Below, one piece after another: positions 54,051-63,199 of a stretch of 64,000 bases of DNA. How positions within the stretch are numbered: position 1 is the stretch's first letter; every line of letters starts with the position of its first letter. The notes below the pieces were generated by a model. That model did no database searches. It saw only the letters and a list, made by a program, of their open reading frames with translations, and had not been told where the DNA came from. A program made the translations under genes and the position numbers. The stretch is from Pseudooceanicola antarcticus (GTDB taxonomy: Bacteria > Pseudomonadota > Alphaproteobacteria > Rhodobacterales > Rhodobacteraceae): the NCBI RefSeq assembly GCF_900215355.1, contig NZ_OBEA01000003.1:496001-560000 (forward strand). The letters are read 5' to 3'.

Positions 54051-54688
54051 GCACCGACCCGGCCCTGATCCTGCATCGCTGGCTGTCCCCGGCCTATCCG
54101 GTGGGCAGCTTCGCCTATTCGCATGGCATCGAGGCGGCGGTGGCCGAAGGCCGGCTGACCGGACGGGCCGAGACGCAGGACTGGATCACCGACATCCTGG
54201 AAGAAGGGGCCGGTCGCAACGATGCGATCCTGCTGGCCGCCGCCTACCACGCCGACCCCCCGGCGCTGGAAGAGATCGCCACCCTGGCCTCGGCCCTGGC
54301 GCCCTCGGCCAACCGGCGGCTCGAGACCGAGGCCCAGGGCGCGGCCTTCGCCCGCACCACCGCCGAGGTCCATGGGTTGGAGCTGCCCGCCATGCCCTAT
54401 CCGGTGGCGCTCGGGCGCGCGGCGCGGCTGATGGAGCTGCCGCTCGAGCTGACCCTGCGCCTCTATCTCATGGCCTTCGCCTCGGCGCTGACCTCGGCGG
54501 CGATCCGGCTGGTGCCACTTGGCCAGACCGACGGGCAACGCCTGCTGACCGCACTGGAACCGCTGGCCGAGAGGCTGGCCGCCGAGGCGCTGCCGGGTGA
54601 TCTCGACGCGCTAGGCTCTTGTGCTGTAATGTCCGACATTGCGGCGATGCGGCAGGAGATCCTGCCAACCCGATTGTTCCGCTCCTGA
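54047..54688 (+). CDS. ureF: Urease accessory protein UreF
   Basis: The 213-residue product works with UreD and UreG in activation of apo-urease. Family parts LHRWLSPAYPVGSFAYSHGIE and AAAYHADPPALEEIATLA are clear, as are the C-terminal PTRLFRS residues needed for complex formation. The start is GTG at 54047, overlapping the ureE stop by four bases. Confidence 0.94.
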   Translation: MSTDPALILHRWLSPAYPVGSFAYSHGIEAAVAEGRLTGRAETQDWITDILEEGAGRNDAILLAAAYHADPPALEEIATLASALAPSANRRLETEAQGAAFARTTAEVHGLELPAMPYPVALGRAARLMELPLELTLRLYLMAFASALTSAAIRLVPLGQTDGQRLLTALEPLAERLAAEALPGDLDALGSCAVMSDIAAMRQEILPTRLFRS

Positions 54689-54719
54689 GCGGGGACGAAA
54701 TGACTGAAAAGGTAGCAAG

Positions 54720-55346
54720 ATGAGCAGCTCTCCCCATGGCCCCCTGCGGATCGGCCTCGGTGGCCCGGTCGGCGCCGGCAAGACCTCTCTGACCGCCGCC
54801 CTGTGCCGGGCGCTGCGTGACAAGCTCTCGGTCGCCGTGGTGACCAATGATATCTACACGCAGGAGGATGCCGAGGCGCTGGTGCGCATGCAGGCGCTTT
54901 CCTCGGACCGCATCCGTGGCGTCGAGACCGGCGGCTGTCCCCATACCGCGATCCGCGAGGATGCCTCGATCAACCTGGCGGCCATCGACGAGCTGAACCG
55001 GGCCTTCCCGGATCTCGACGTGGTCTTCGTCGAATCGGGCGGCGACAACCTGTCTGCCACCTTCTCGCCCGAGCTGGCGGATGTGACCATCTACGTGATC
55101 GACGTGGCGGCCGGTGAAGAGATCCCCCGCAAGGGCGGCCCCGCCGTGACCCGCTCGGATATCCTGGTGATCAACAAGACCGACCTGGCGCCCTACGTGG
55201 GCGCCGACCTGAAGGTCATGGAGCGCGACGCCACCGCGCAGCGCAGCGGCCGGCCCTTCGTCTTCACCAATCTCAAGACCGGCGAGGGGCTGGACCAGAT
55301 CCTGACCCTGCTGGAAGAGATCGGTGGCCTCGCCGTGCCTGCATGA
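54720..55346 (+). CDS. ureG: Urease accessory GTPase UreG
   Basis: The 208-residue GTPase powers nickel insertion. The P-loop [11 protein letters not shown] is near 14-24, the metal-binding GGCPHT lies around 71-76, and [17 protein letters not shown] and the base-binding [13 protein letters not shown] complete the family signature. AAAAGG is placed before ATG 54720. trkH begins within its last codons. Confidence 0.97.
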   Translation: MSSSPHGPLRIGLGGPVGAGKTSLTAALCRALRDKLSVAVVTNDIYTQEDAEALVRMQALSSDRIRGVETGGCPHTAIREDASINLAAIDELNRAFPDLDVVFVESGGDNLSATFSPELADVTIYVIDVAAGEEIPRKGGPAVTRSDILVINKTDLAPYVGADLKVMERDATAQRSGRPFVFTNLKTGEGLDQILTLLEEIGGLAVPA

Positions 55347-56833
55347 GCCTGTTTTCCGACATGCCGCGGGGGCAAAGCCTTGCCCTGATCGACTTTCGCC
55401 CGATCGGCTATGTCGTGGGCATGCTGGTTGCGGTGCTGGGCCTGACAATGCTGGTGCCGCTGGCGGTCGATGTCGCCGACGGCAACGGCCACTGGCCGGT
55501 GTTCTTCGAGAGCTTCCTGGTCACCTTCACCGTGGGGGCCCTGACCTCGCTGGCCTGCCAGAGCGGCGCCCGCGAGGGGCTGACGCTGCAACAGACCTTC
55601 ATCCTGACCACCGGGCTCTGGGCCATGCTGCCGCTCTTCGGCTGCATTCCCTTCATCATGGGCGCCACCGATGCCAGCTTCACCGACGCCTATTTCGAGG
55701 CCATGTCGGGGATGACCACCACCGGCTCCACCGTGTTCAGCGGGCTCGAGGCGCTGCCACGCGGCCTGTTGCTGTGGCGGGGCATCCTGCAATGGCTGGG
55801 CGGCATCGGCATCATTGTCGTGGCCATGGTCTTCCTGCCCGAGCTGCGCGTCGGCGGCATGCAGGTCTTTCGCTCGGAAGCCTTCGAGACCATGGGCAAG
55901 ATCCTGCCCCGCGCCTCGGCCATCGCCGGGCAGATCTCGGTGATCTACGTCGGGCTGACCGTGGCCTGCATGCTGACCTACCTGTTGCTGGGAATGGACC
56001 CGTTCAACGCCACGGTGCATGCGCTGACCACGCTGTCCACGGGGGGTTTCTCGACCTCGGATGCCTCCTTCGGCGCCTTCCAGGGGCCAATGGAATATGC
56101 CGCCAGCTTCTACATGATCGCCGCCGCGCTGCCCTTCGTGCGCTACGTGCAGATGCTGAACGGTAATCGCGTGGCCCTGTTCCGCGACGTGCAGGTGAAG
56201 GGCTTCATCGGCACCATCGCGGTGCTGGTGGCGGTCTCGGCCTTCGTGCTGCTGTCGATCTTCCCGCACCACTGGGAGCAGGCTGTGCGCGAGAGCCTCT
56301 TCAACATCGTCTCGATCATGTCCGGCACCGGCTATGCCTCGGTGGACTACATGGCCTGGGGCCCGCTGCTGATCACGATGTTCTTCTTCATCGGCCTGAT
56401 CGGCGGCTGTGCGGGCTCGACCGCCTGCTCGGTGAAGATCTTCCGCTACCAGATCCTGATTGCCTCGATCAAGGCGCAGATCAAGCGCATCCACTCGCCA
56501 CACGGGGTCTTCTGGCCGCGTTACGACGGCAAGAAGCTGGACGAGGACGTGCTGGCCTCGGTGATGTCCTTCTTCGTCTTCTTCACGGTCTCGGTGGGGG
56601 TCTTCTCGGTGGCGCTGGCGCTGACCGGGCTCGACTTTGTCACCTCGCTCTCGGGCGCGGCCACGGCGCTGGCCAACATCGGTCCGGGCCTGGGCGATAT
56701 CATCGGGCCGGCGGGCTACTTCGGGCCGCTCAACGATACCGCCAAGTGGATTCTGATCGTCGGCATGCTCTGTGGCCGGCTTGAGCTGATGGTTGTCTAC
56801 GCCATGCTCACATTGCGGTTCTGGCGCGCCTGA
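55343..56833 (+). CDS. trkH: TrkH-family potassium transporter
   Basis: The 496-residue membrane protein has the four repeated pore loops of TrkH (for example [40 protein letters not shown]), each near the potassium filter glycines. It takes up K+ with the cytosolic regulator TrkA, not encoded here. It overlaps ureG by four bases (ATGA), putting it in the urease transcript. Urea breakdown gives ammonium and a pH rise, so co-expression with K+ uptake could help ion balance; that is inference. Confidence 0.93.
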   Translation: MSLFSDMPRGQSLALIDFRPIGYVVGMLVAVLGLTMLVPLAVDVADGNGHWPVFFESFLVTFTVGALTSLACQSGAREGLTLQQTFILTTGLWAMLPLFGCIPFIMGATDASFTDAYFEAMSGMTTTGSTVFSGLEALPRGLLLWRGILQWLGGIGIIVVAMVFLPELRVGGMQVFRSEAFETMGKILPRASAIAGQISVIYVGLTVACMLTYLLLGMDPFNATVHALTTLSTGGFSTSDASFGAFQGPMEYAASFYMIAAALPFVRYVQMLNGNRVALFRDVQVKGFIGTIAVLVAVSAFVLLSIFPHHWEQAVRESLFNIVSIMSGTGYASVDYMAWGPLLITMFFFIGLIGGCAGSTACSVKIFRYQILIASIKAQIKRIHSPHGVFWPRYDGKKLDEDVLASVMSFFVFFTVSVGVFSVALALTGLDFVTSLSGAATALANIGPGLGDIIGPAGYFGPLNDTAKWILIVGMLCGRLELMVVYAMLTLRFWRA

Positions 56834-56944
56834 ACGGCAGATTTTCTTGATTTTGGCCGCTGGTCGGGGCATTCTGACCCTGATACGCGGCAATGGCGCT
56901 GCGGCTCTCTCCCACAGGTCGGGAAAATTGGCAGGGATGCCCAT

Positions 56945-56962
56945 CCGTGACGCGTGTCACGG
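56945..56962 (+). promoter_or_regulatory. CRP/FNR-like palindrome upstream of cysG
   Basis: The sequence CCGTGACGCGTGTCACGG has 7-base inverted arms and the core GTGA-N6-TCAC of CRP-family operators. It lies 38 bases ahead of the cysG start, in the spacer after trkH. A possible binding site for a CRP/FNR-type regulator; not tested. Confidence 0.4.
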
Positions 56963-56999
56963 AATGGTCGCCCTTTTCCGTTTTGCTGGAGTTCGAGAG

Positions 57000-58382
57000 A
57001 TGAAGAATTTCCCCATGTTCCTGAAGATGGCCGGGCGGCGTGTCGTGATCTGCGGCGGCGGCGCAGAGGCGGCGCGCAAGGCTCGGCTGGTGCTGAAGAC
57101 CGAGGCCGAGATCCTGTTGGTGGCGCCCGAGCTCGACCCCGAGCTGGAGGGCCTCGTGGCCTCGGGACGGGCCGCGCATCAGCTTGAGGCCACGCCCGGG
57201 ACCTTCCGCAACTGCATCCTGACCTTCATCGCCACCGGCGACGAGGCCGAGGAAGAGGCCCTGGCGGCACAGGCGCGCGCGGCGGGGGCGGTGGTCAACA
57301 TCGTCGACCGGCCCGAGAAATGCGACGCCTTCACCCCCTCCATCGTCGACCGTGACCCGGTGGTGGTGGCCATCGGCACCGAGGGCGCGGCCCCGGTGCT
57401 GGGCCGCGCCATCAAGACCGAGGTCGAAACCATGCTCGACCCGCGCCTCGGGGCCTTTGCCGCCCTGGCCGGGCGGCTGCGCGGCGCGGTGGCCGAGGCC
57501 TTCCCGGACGGGATGCGGCGCAAGTTCTGGGAATGGGCCTTCAACGGCCCGGCCTTTGATGCGCATCGCGCCGGGCGCGAGCGCGCGGCGGCCGAGATGC
57601 TGAAAGAGGCCATCGCGGCCGGTGCGGCCCCCGAGGGACGCGGCCGCATCGCCCTGGTCGGTGCCGGCCCCGGTGCGCGCGATCTGCTGACCCTGCGCGC
57701 GGTGCGCCACCTTCAGGAGGCCGATGTGATCTTCTACGACCGGCTGGTCGATCCCGAGGTGCTGGAACTGGCGCGCCGCGATGCGGACAGGGTCTTCGTC
57801 GGCAAGGAGGTCGGCGCGTCGTCCTGGCCGCAGGAAAAGATCGACGCCCTGATCGTCGCCGAGGCCAGCAAGGGGCTGCGGGTGGTGCGGCTGAAGTCCG
57901 GCGACCCCTCGATCTTCGGACGCGCCACCGAGGAACTGACGGCAGCCCGCGCGGCGGGCGTGCCGGTCGAGATCGTGCCGGGCATCACCGCGGCTTCGGC
58001 GGCGGCGGCCTCGCTGGGCCATCCGCTGACCGAGCGCGGCCAGAGCGATGCCTGCGTGCTGGTCACCGGCACCTGCCGTCCGGGCGACCCGGTGCCCGAT
58101 TGGGCACCGCTGGCGCGCGCAGGCACGACGCTCTGCATCTACATGGGGGTGGCACGGGCCCCGGTCATCGCGGCAGAGCTGATGGCGGCGGGCGTGCCCG
58201 AGGATACCTGCGTCGAGGTGGTCGCCGAGGCCTCCAGCACCGCCGAGCGCCGGCTTGTCACCTCGTTGAAGGAGCTGCCAGAGGCCCTGGAGCGCGAGGG
58301 CATTGGCAACCCGGCGGTGCTACTGGTGCGGCACGGCAAGCCCGAAGCCGCCAGGGCCACGACCCTGACCACTGTCGCCTGA
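57000..58382 (+). CDS. cysG: Siroheme synthase (trifunctional CysG)
   Basis: The 460-residue fusion makes siroheme from uroporphyrinogen III. The N-terminal Rossmann part (VVICGGGAEAARKARLVL) is the precorrin-2 dehydrogenase/sirohydrochlorin ferrochelatase. The C-terminal part (from about 215: IALVGAGPGARDLLTLRAV, DVIFYDRLV, LKSGDPSIFGRATEEL) is the uroporphyrinogen methyltransferase. ATG at 57000 is supported by GGAG nine bases upstream; longer upstream frames overlap the trkH end and a palindrome. It supplies siroheme for sulfite or nitrite reductase; these are not in the window. Confidence 0.95.
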   Translation: MKNFPMFLKMAGRRVVICGGGAEAARKARLVLKTEAEILLVAPELDPELEGLVASGRAAHQLEATPGTFRNCILTFIATGDEAEEEALAAQARAAGAVVNIVDRPEKCDAFTPSIVDRDPVVVAIGTEGAAPVLGRAIKTEVETMLDPRLGAFAALAGRLRGAVAEAFPDGMRRKFWEWAFNGPAFDAHRAGRERAAAEMLKEAIAAGAAPEGRGRIALVGAGPGARDLLTLRAVRHLQEADVIFYDRLVDPEVLELARRDADRVFVGKEVGASSWPQEKIDALIVAEASKGLRVVRLKSGDPSIFGRATEELTAARAAGVPVEIVPGITAASAAAASLGHPLTERGQSDACVLVTGTCRPGDPVPDWAPLARAGTTLCIYMGVARAPVIAAELMAAGVPEDTCVEVVAEASSTAERRLVTSLKELPEALEREGIGNPAVLLVRHGKPEAARATTLTTVA

Positions 58383-58391
58383 CCCAAAGGA

Positions 58392-58414
58392 AAAGCGCCC
58401 CCGAGGGGGCGCTT
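58392..58414 (+). terminator. Terminator hairpin after cysG
   Basis: AAAGCGCCCC and GGGGCGCTTT form a stem around a short loop, followed by TTGTTCT. Ten bases past the cysG stop. Confidence 0.7.
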
Positions 58415-58482
58415 TGTTCTATCGTGGGGGAGGGGCTCCGACTGTGATCTCCCACGAGTGGGGCTCCGCCCGTGAAATCCTC

Positions 58483-58503
58483 AAACGCTCCCCCGGAGCG
58501 TTT
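58483..58503. terminator. Hairpin after the minus-strand trypsin-fold gene
   Basis: AAACGCTCC and GGAGCGTTT pair perfectly around CCC, 28 bases past the stop of the minus-strand gene at 58532. The T run on one strand is short. Confidence 0.45.
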
Positions 58504-58531
58504 GTCGGCCCCTAAGTGGCCGAACCGGATT

Positions 58532-60304
58532 TCACTCCCAGCACTGCACCAGCACCGTGACTTCCTGGGCGTGGCGGGTCAGGGCGTTCGGGGTCAGCGG
58601 GGCGCTGCCGGAGGCCGCGACCGGGGAGACACCGGAGCCGGTCAGCATCTCGGCAAGGCTCAGCGGGGCCACGGCGAAGGCCACGCCTTCGGGCAGTTGC
58701 CGGTTGCTGTCCTCGGGGGCCGTCAGCAGCCCGACCAGCGCGCCGGTGCTGTCGAAGACCGGACCGCCCGCATCGCCGGGCAGGGTGGCGATGTCGAGCC
58801 GCGAGATCCCCTCTTCGCCCGAAAGGCCGCGCACATCGGCCAGGGTGCCCCAGCTGACGCTGGGCGCGCCCAGAAGGCCTTCATAGGAATAGCCCGCCAG
58901 CACGATCTCGCTCGAGATGCGCGGGCTCATCGTGGCGATCCGGGCCACGGCCATGGGGGCCGAGGCTTCGACCGGGCGCAGCAGGGCCAGGCCGGTGGCG
59001 GGGTCGGTGGCGGCGATCTTCATCGGCGCGCCATCGTCGAGGCCCGAGCCCACGGTGACCCGGCCGCAGCCCGACACGGCAGAGGCCAGCGTCAGCACGG
59101 CACCATCCTCTGCCACATAGACCCCGGAGCGGCCCTTCAGCGGCTTGCGGATCTCCAGGCCCGAGACCAGGTCGACGCTCTGCTCGGCACCGGCGCCCGC
59201 GTCGTGGGGCAGCACGCCCGGCGTGCGGGTGAAGCTGGCCTGCATCTGCTCAAGCAGGCGCGTACGGCGCTGGCTGTCGCCCGCAGGCCAGACCAGGACG
59301 AAGCCCTTGATCTCTCCGCCTTCCAGGCTGGCCTCGGCATGGGTCACCACGCGCGACGAGCGCCCCTCGATGCGGAAGCTGTCGGAGTTGCGCTGGCGGG
59401 GGCCGTCCTCGGGTACGATCTGCAGGGTCTGCAGGATGTCGTAGAGGCCGAAGAGCGTCTCCTGGTCGCCTTCCTGGCTGATCAGGATCAGCTGGGCGTC
59501 AAGCTCTCCGCTGGGGGTGTAGAAGGCGAAGGGGGCCTGGTAGCGGTCGAAGTCCACCACGCCGAGGGGCATGTCCATGCGGATGCCGGCGCGGGCGTCG
59601 CTGCGCGAGGCCAGGCCCAGCCCGTCGAGGATGGCATTGTACTGCCCCAGGAGCTCGGCCCGTTGGGCGGTCGTCAGCACGCCACTGGGCTCATGGCCGT
59701 TGTTGCGCTGCCAGGCGGCCATGGCGGAGCGGGTGCCGCGTCCGAAGGCGCCGTCGATGGCGCCATTGTAGACACCGGCCCAGTCGAGGGCGATCTGCAG
59801 CTGGTCGCGCTCGGCGCGGCTGAGCTGGGCTTCGCTGCGCCGGGCTTCGGCGGGGCTTTCATCGGGCAGGGCGGGCAGCTCTGCCACCTCCGGCGCGGCC
59901 TTGGGCGTGGCCTCGGCAGTGCCGGCGGGCGCGGGCGGTGCCGCAGGCGCGGCGCCCGGCGGATAGATCTGTTCTGCGAACCACGAGGGATAGGCAATGT
60001 AGCTGTCCGGGGGAATGCGGCCCTCGGCGCGCAGCACGCGCAGCACCTGGCCGGCGTCGCCACGGGTGTAGGGGCCAAGCGCGATGGCGTAGAAGCCGTT
60101 GCCAAGCGAGAAGCCCTTCACATCCGAGAGGTAGCCTTCGTAGTAGGAGATCGCCTGCCGGGCATCGGCCAGGTTGGGCAGTGCCTGGATCTGGACATAG
60201 ACCTCGCCTGCCTGCTGGGCGGCGGCGCGCTGCGGCAGCGTGGTCAGGGTGAGCCCCAGGATCAGGCTGAGCGCCAGCAATGGCGCAAGTAGGTACCGGG
60301 TCAT
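58532..60304 (-). CDS. Secreted SPOR/peptidoglycan-binding protein with inactive trypsin-like domain
   Basis: The 590-residue product has a signal peptide (about 1-29, QRAAA-QQ), a SPOR-like repeat (about 33-110), an Ala/Pro linker, a peptidoglycan-binding type-1 repeat (about 165-225, VYNGAIDGAFGRGTRSAMAAW), an unassigned middle part and a C-terminal chymotrypsin-like domain (about 395-530). The triad positions are lost: TLASAV (S408 in place of His), TGLALL (G438 in place of Asp), and GDAGGP (A512 in place of Ser). So it should be a periplasmic cell-wall-linked pseudoprotease. GGAAAGG lies just ahead of ATG 60304. Confidence 0.8.
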   Translation of the reverse strand: MTRYLLAPLLALSLILGLTLTTLPQRAAAQQAGEVYVQIQALPNLADARQAISYYEGYLSDVKGFSLGNGFYAIALGPYTRGDAGQVLRVLRAEGRIPPDSYIAYPSWFAEQIYPPGAAPAAPPAPAGTAEATPKAAPEVAELPALPDESPAEARRSEAQLSRAERDQLQIALDWAGVYNGAIDGAFGRGTRSAMAAWQRNNGHEPSGVLTTAQRAELLGQYNAILDGLGLASRSDARAGIRMDMPLGVVDFDRYQAPFAFYTPSGELDAQLILISQEGDQETLFGLYDILQTLQIVPEDGPRQRNSDSFRIEGRSSRVVTHAEASLEGGEIKGFVLVWPAGDSQRRTRLLEQMQASFTRTPGVLPHDAGAGAEQSVDLVSGLEIRKPLKGRSGVYVAEDGAVLTLASAVSGCGRVTVGSGLDDGAPMKIAATDPATGLALLRPVEASAPMAVARIATMSPRISSEIVLAGYSYEGLLGAPSVSWGTLADVRGLSGEEGISRLDIATLPGDAGGPVFDSTGALVGLLTAPEDSNRQLPEGVAFAVAPLSLAEMLTGSGVSPVAASGSAPLTPNALTRHAQEVTVLVQCWE

Positions 60305-60562
60305 GAAATGCCTTTCCGTCAACTCTTTCACACCCCGTTCTAGCCGGTTTCGCAGGGGGGCGGGCAAGAGCTTTGAACACCGGGACACCAGAGCCGCCGC
60401 GGGGCGGGCTTCCCTTGCAACAGGGCAGGGGGGAGCGGGGACGGAAATCGCGGCGCGGCGGAGAGCTCCGGGCTAGCCCATTGACCCTTCCCGCCGCCGC
60501 CCGTAATCAGGCCCCTGACGTGGGGCAGGCGCTCTGCCCCGCCGGCTGCGAAAGGGATATCC

Positions 60563-61507
60563 ATGTCCGAGACCCGCATCGAGAAACCCCGCTCCTTCCA
60601 GGAGATCATCCTGCGGCTGCAGGCCTATTGGGCCGCCAAGGGCTGCGCGGTGATGCAACCCTATGACATGGAGGTCGGTGCTGGCACCTTCCACCCGGCC
60701 ACCACGCTGCGCTCTCTGGGCTCCAAGCCCTGGGCCGCAGCCTACGTGCAACCCTCGCGCCGCCCCACCGATGGCCGCTACGGCGAGAACCCGAACCGGC
60801 TGCAGCACTACTACCAGTACCAGGTGCTGATCAAACCCAGCCCGCCGGATCTGCAGGCGCTTTACCTGGGCTCGCTCGAAGCCATCGGGATCGACATGGA
60901 GCTGCACGACATCCGCTTCGTCGAGGACGACTGGGAAAGCCCGACCCTGGGCGCCTGGGGCCTTGGCTGGGAAGTTTGGTGCGACGGCATGGAAGTCAGC
61001 CAGTTCACCTACTTCCAGCAGGTCGGCGGCCATGATTGCCACCCGGTCTCGGGCGAGCTGACCTACGGGCTGGAGCGCCTGGCCATGTATGTCCTTGGCA
61101 TCGACCACGTGATGGACATGCCCTACAACGATCCCCAGGCTCCGATCGCGCTGAAGTACGGTGACGTCTTCCGCCAGACCGAGCAGGAATATTCCCGCTG
61201 GAACTTCGACGTGGCCAACACCGAGGTGCTGCTCAAGCATTTCGAGGAGGCCGAGGCCGAATGCCAGGCGATCCTGGCGCAGGAGCATGTCGACCCGAAG
61301 ACCGGCAAGCGCATCGTCATGGCGCACCCGGCCTATGATCAATGCATCAAGGCCAGCCATCTGTTCAACCTGCTGGATGCGCGCGGGGTGATCTCGGTCA
61401 CCGAGCGTCAGGCCTATATCGGCCGCGTGCGGGCCCTGGCCAAGCAATGCGCCGATGCCTTCGTGCAGACCGAGGCCGGGGGCTGGACGCCCGAGAGCGC
61501 GGCCTGA
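60563..61507 (+). CDS. glyQ: Glycyl-tRNA synthetase alpha subunit
   Basis: The 314-residue class II synthetase subunit carries the adenylate site that activates glycine. Conserved segments include [62 protein letters not shown] (each seen only in part here) and [17 protein letters not shown] precedes ATG 60563. glyS lies 1.7 kb downstream, separated by two small genes, the usual alphaproteobacterial arrangement of alpha then insert then beta. Confidence 0.97.
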   Translation: MSETRIEKPRSFQEIILRLQAYWAAKGCAVMQPYDMEVGAGTFHPATTLRSLGSKPWAAAYVQPSRRPTDGRYGENPNRLQHYYQYQVLIKPSPPDLQALYLGSLEAIGIDMELHDIRFVEDDWESPTLGAWGLGWEVWCDGMEVSQFTYFQQVGGHDCHPVSGELTYGLERLAMYVLGIDHVMDMPYNDPQAPIALKYGDVFRQTEQEYSRWNFDVANTEVLLKHFEEAEAECQAILAQEHVDPKTGKRIVMAHPAYDQCIKASHLFNLLDARGVISVTERQAYIGRVRALAKQCADAFVQTEAGGWTPESAA

Positions 61508-62028
61508 TGCTGGGTCGCATCCTGATCGTCGCCCTGCTGCTCACAGCCGTCGTGGCGGGGGGCTCGATCTACTACCTGCAGGAATACGCCTATTACGAGA
61601 CCCTCTCGGAAGAGCGGATCATCGTGACGGACCTGGAGGGCGCGCTGCAGGAGCTGCCCGCCGAGGGCATCGCGGCCATCGACGCCAATTCCTCGCCGAT
61701 CCGCTACCGGGCCTGTTTCACGACTGACCTCGACACGGACGCGCTCGCGGCCTTCGAGCCCTATCCCGAGGCCGAGCCCCTGCAGGGGCCGCGCTGGTTC
61801 GACTGCTACGACGCGGGCGAGATCGGCGCCGCGCTGGAGGAGGGCCGGGCCACGGCCTATCTCTCGCAGCGAGATGTGACCTATGGCATCGACCGTGTCC
61901 TCGCCATCGACAGCGACGGGCGCGGCTGGGTCTGGCACCAGATCAATCGCTGCGGCGAAGAGGTCTTCGACGGCCACCCGGCCCCCGAGGGCTGCCCCCC
62001 GGTGCCCGAGGGCGTCGCCCGGCAATAA
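61507..62028 (+). CDS. Hypothetical single-pass membrane protein
   Basis: The 173-residue product has one N-terminal membrane helix (LGRILIVALLLTAVVAGGSI) and a periplasmic-type domain with ASPIRYRACFTTDL-like sequence and four Cys that could pair. It shares an A with the glyQ stop (TGATG), so it is translated with glyQ. It is a conserved companion of glyQ/glyS in related bacteria as far as I recall, but no function is known. Confidence 0.75.
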   Translation: MLGRILIVALLLTAVVAGGSIYYLQEYAYYETLSEERIIVTDLEGALQELPAEGIAAIDANSSPIRYRACFTTDLDTDALAAFEPYPEAEPLQGPRWFDCYDAGEIGAALEEGRATAYLSQRDVTYGIDRVLAIDSDGRGWVWHQINRCGEEVFDGHPAPEGCPPVPEGVARQ

Positions 62029-62214
62029 GGCCGCGCCCGTCACGCGGCTTGACGGCTCCGAACACATGACGACAGGCCGCGCCCCGCGCGGCCTTTTGCG
62101 TTCCGGCCCCTCGCGCCTCTGGCGGCATCCGGTGCCCTTATCCGGGGCGCGGAAGGAACCTGGGCAGCTCGCTTTGCATTGGCTCTGTAACACAACACCG
62201 TGAGGAGCCGACCC

Positions 62215-63078
62215 ATGTCCCAATCCCGTGCGCCCGCCTGGGTCGTCCCCCTGATGCGCTTTGGCTACGGTGCTCGCGGTGTCACCTACATCCTGCTCGG
62301 AGGCCTCGTCCTTTCTGCCGCCCTGACCGGCGGGCAGGCCGGCAGCACCTCCACCGCCCTGGCCCAGCTGAAGGGGCAGCCCTTCGGTGACCTGATGCTG
62401 GGCGCAATGGCCTTGGGCTTGCTGGCCTATGCGCTGTGGCGCCTGATCTGCGCGGGGATGGACCTGGAACGGCGCGGCACGGATGCCGAAGGGATCGTGG
62501 CCCGGCTCGGCCAGACCATTTCGGGCGCCGTCGCCGCCGGTCTTGCGATCACTGCGGCGCGCCTCGCCCTTGGCTCCGCCAGCGGCAGCGGCGGAGAGGG
62601 GACCACGACGCTGGCCTCCTGGCTGCTGCAACAGCCGATGGGCAAGTGGCTGGTTATCGTCGTGGGCGTCGTGACCATCGGTGCCGGTGGCTACTACGCC
62701 GTGAAGGCGCTGAAGGAGAAGTACAAGGATCACATGCGCGCCACCGCCACCAGCGAGAAGCTGGACCCGGTGGTGAAGGCCGGTCTGATCGCCCATGGCG
62801 TGGTGATCGCGCTGATCGGTGGCTTCCTGGCCTATGCCGGCTGGACCTCTGACGCCTCGGAGGCGCAGGGCATGACCCAGGCCTTCGAGGCGGTCCGCGC
62901 CCAGCCCTTCGGGCAGGTCCTGCTTGGGGTGCTGGCGATCGGCCTGCTGGGCTTCGCCGTCTACTGCTTCGTCGAGGCGCGCTATCGCATCGTGCCGGCG
63001 CGGGCGGGTGATGACGGCACCACCCTGGCCCAGCGGGCCAAGCGCGAAGGTCGGCGCGCGGCGGCCCGTCTGGGCTAG
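62215..63078 (+). CDS. DUF1206-type membrane protein
   Basis: The 287-residue product has three repeats, each with two membrane helices and the starting pattern of an aromatic-Gly-x-Arg-Gly motif ([18 protein letters not shown] first), the layout of DUF1206 proteins. Function unknown. GAGGAG precedes ATG 62215; an in-frame ATG at 62200 lacks one. It lies between glyQ and glyS on the same strand. Confidence 0.82.
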   Translation: MSQSRAPAWVVPLMRFGYGARGVTYILLGGLVLSAALTGGQAGSTSTALAQLKGQPFGDLMLGAMALGLLAYALWRLICAGMDLERRGTDAEGIVARLGQTISGAVAAGLAITAARLALGSASGSGGEGTTTLASWLLQQPMGKWLVIVVGVVTIGAGGYYAVKALKEKYKDHMRATATSEKLDPVVKAGLIAHGVVIALIGGFLAYAGWTSDASEAQGMTQAFEAVRAQPFGQVLLGVLAIGLLGFAVYCFVEARYRIVPARAGDDGTTLAQRAKREGRRAAARLG

Positions 63079-63199
63079 GGGCAGGCAGGCTGCGGAACGG
63101 GGAATTTCCCCGCCCTCTCTGGACGCTCCCGGCCCCCTTCGCTATTCCCTGCGGCAACGCGCCCTTCGCGGCGCCCCACGCTGCCTGGATGGAACCGAC

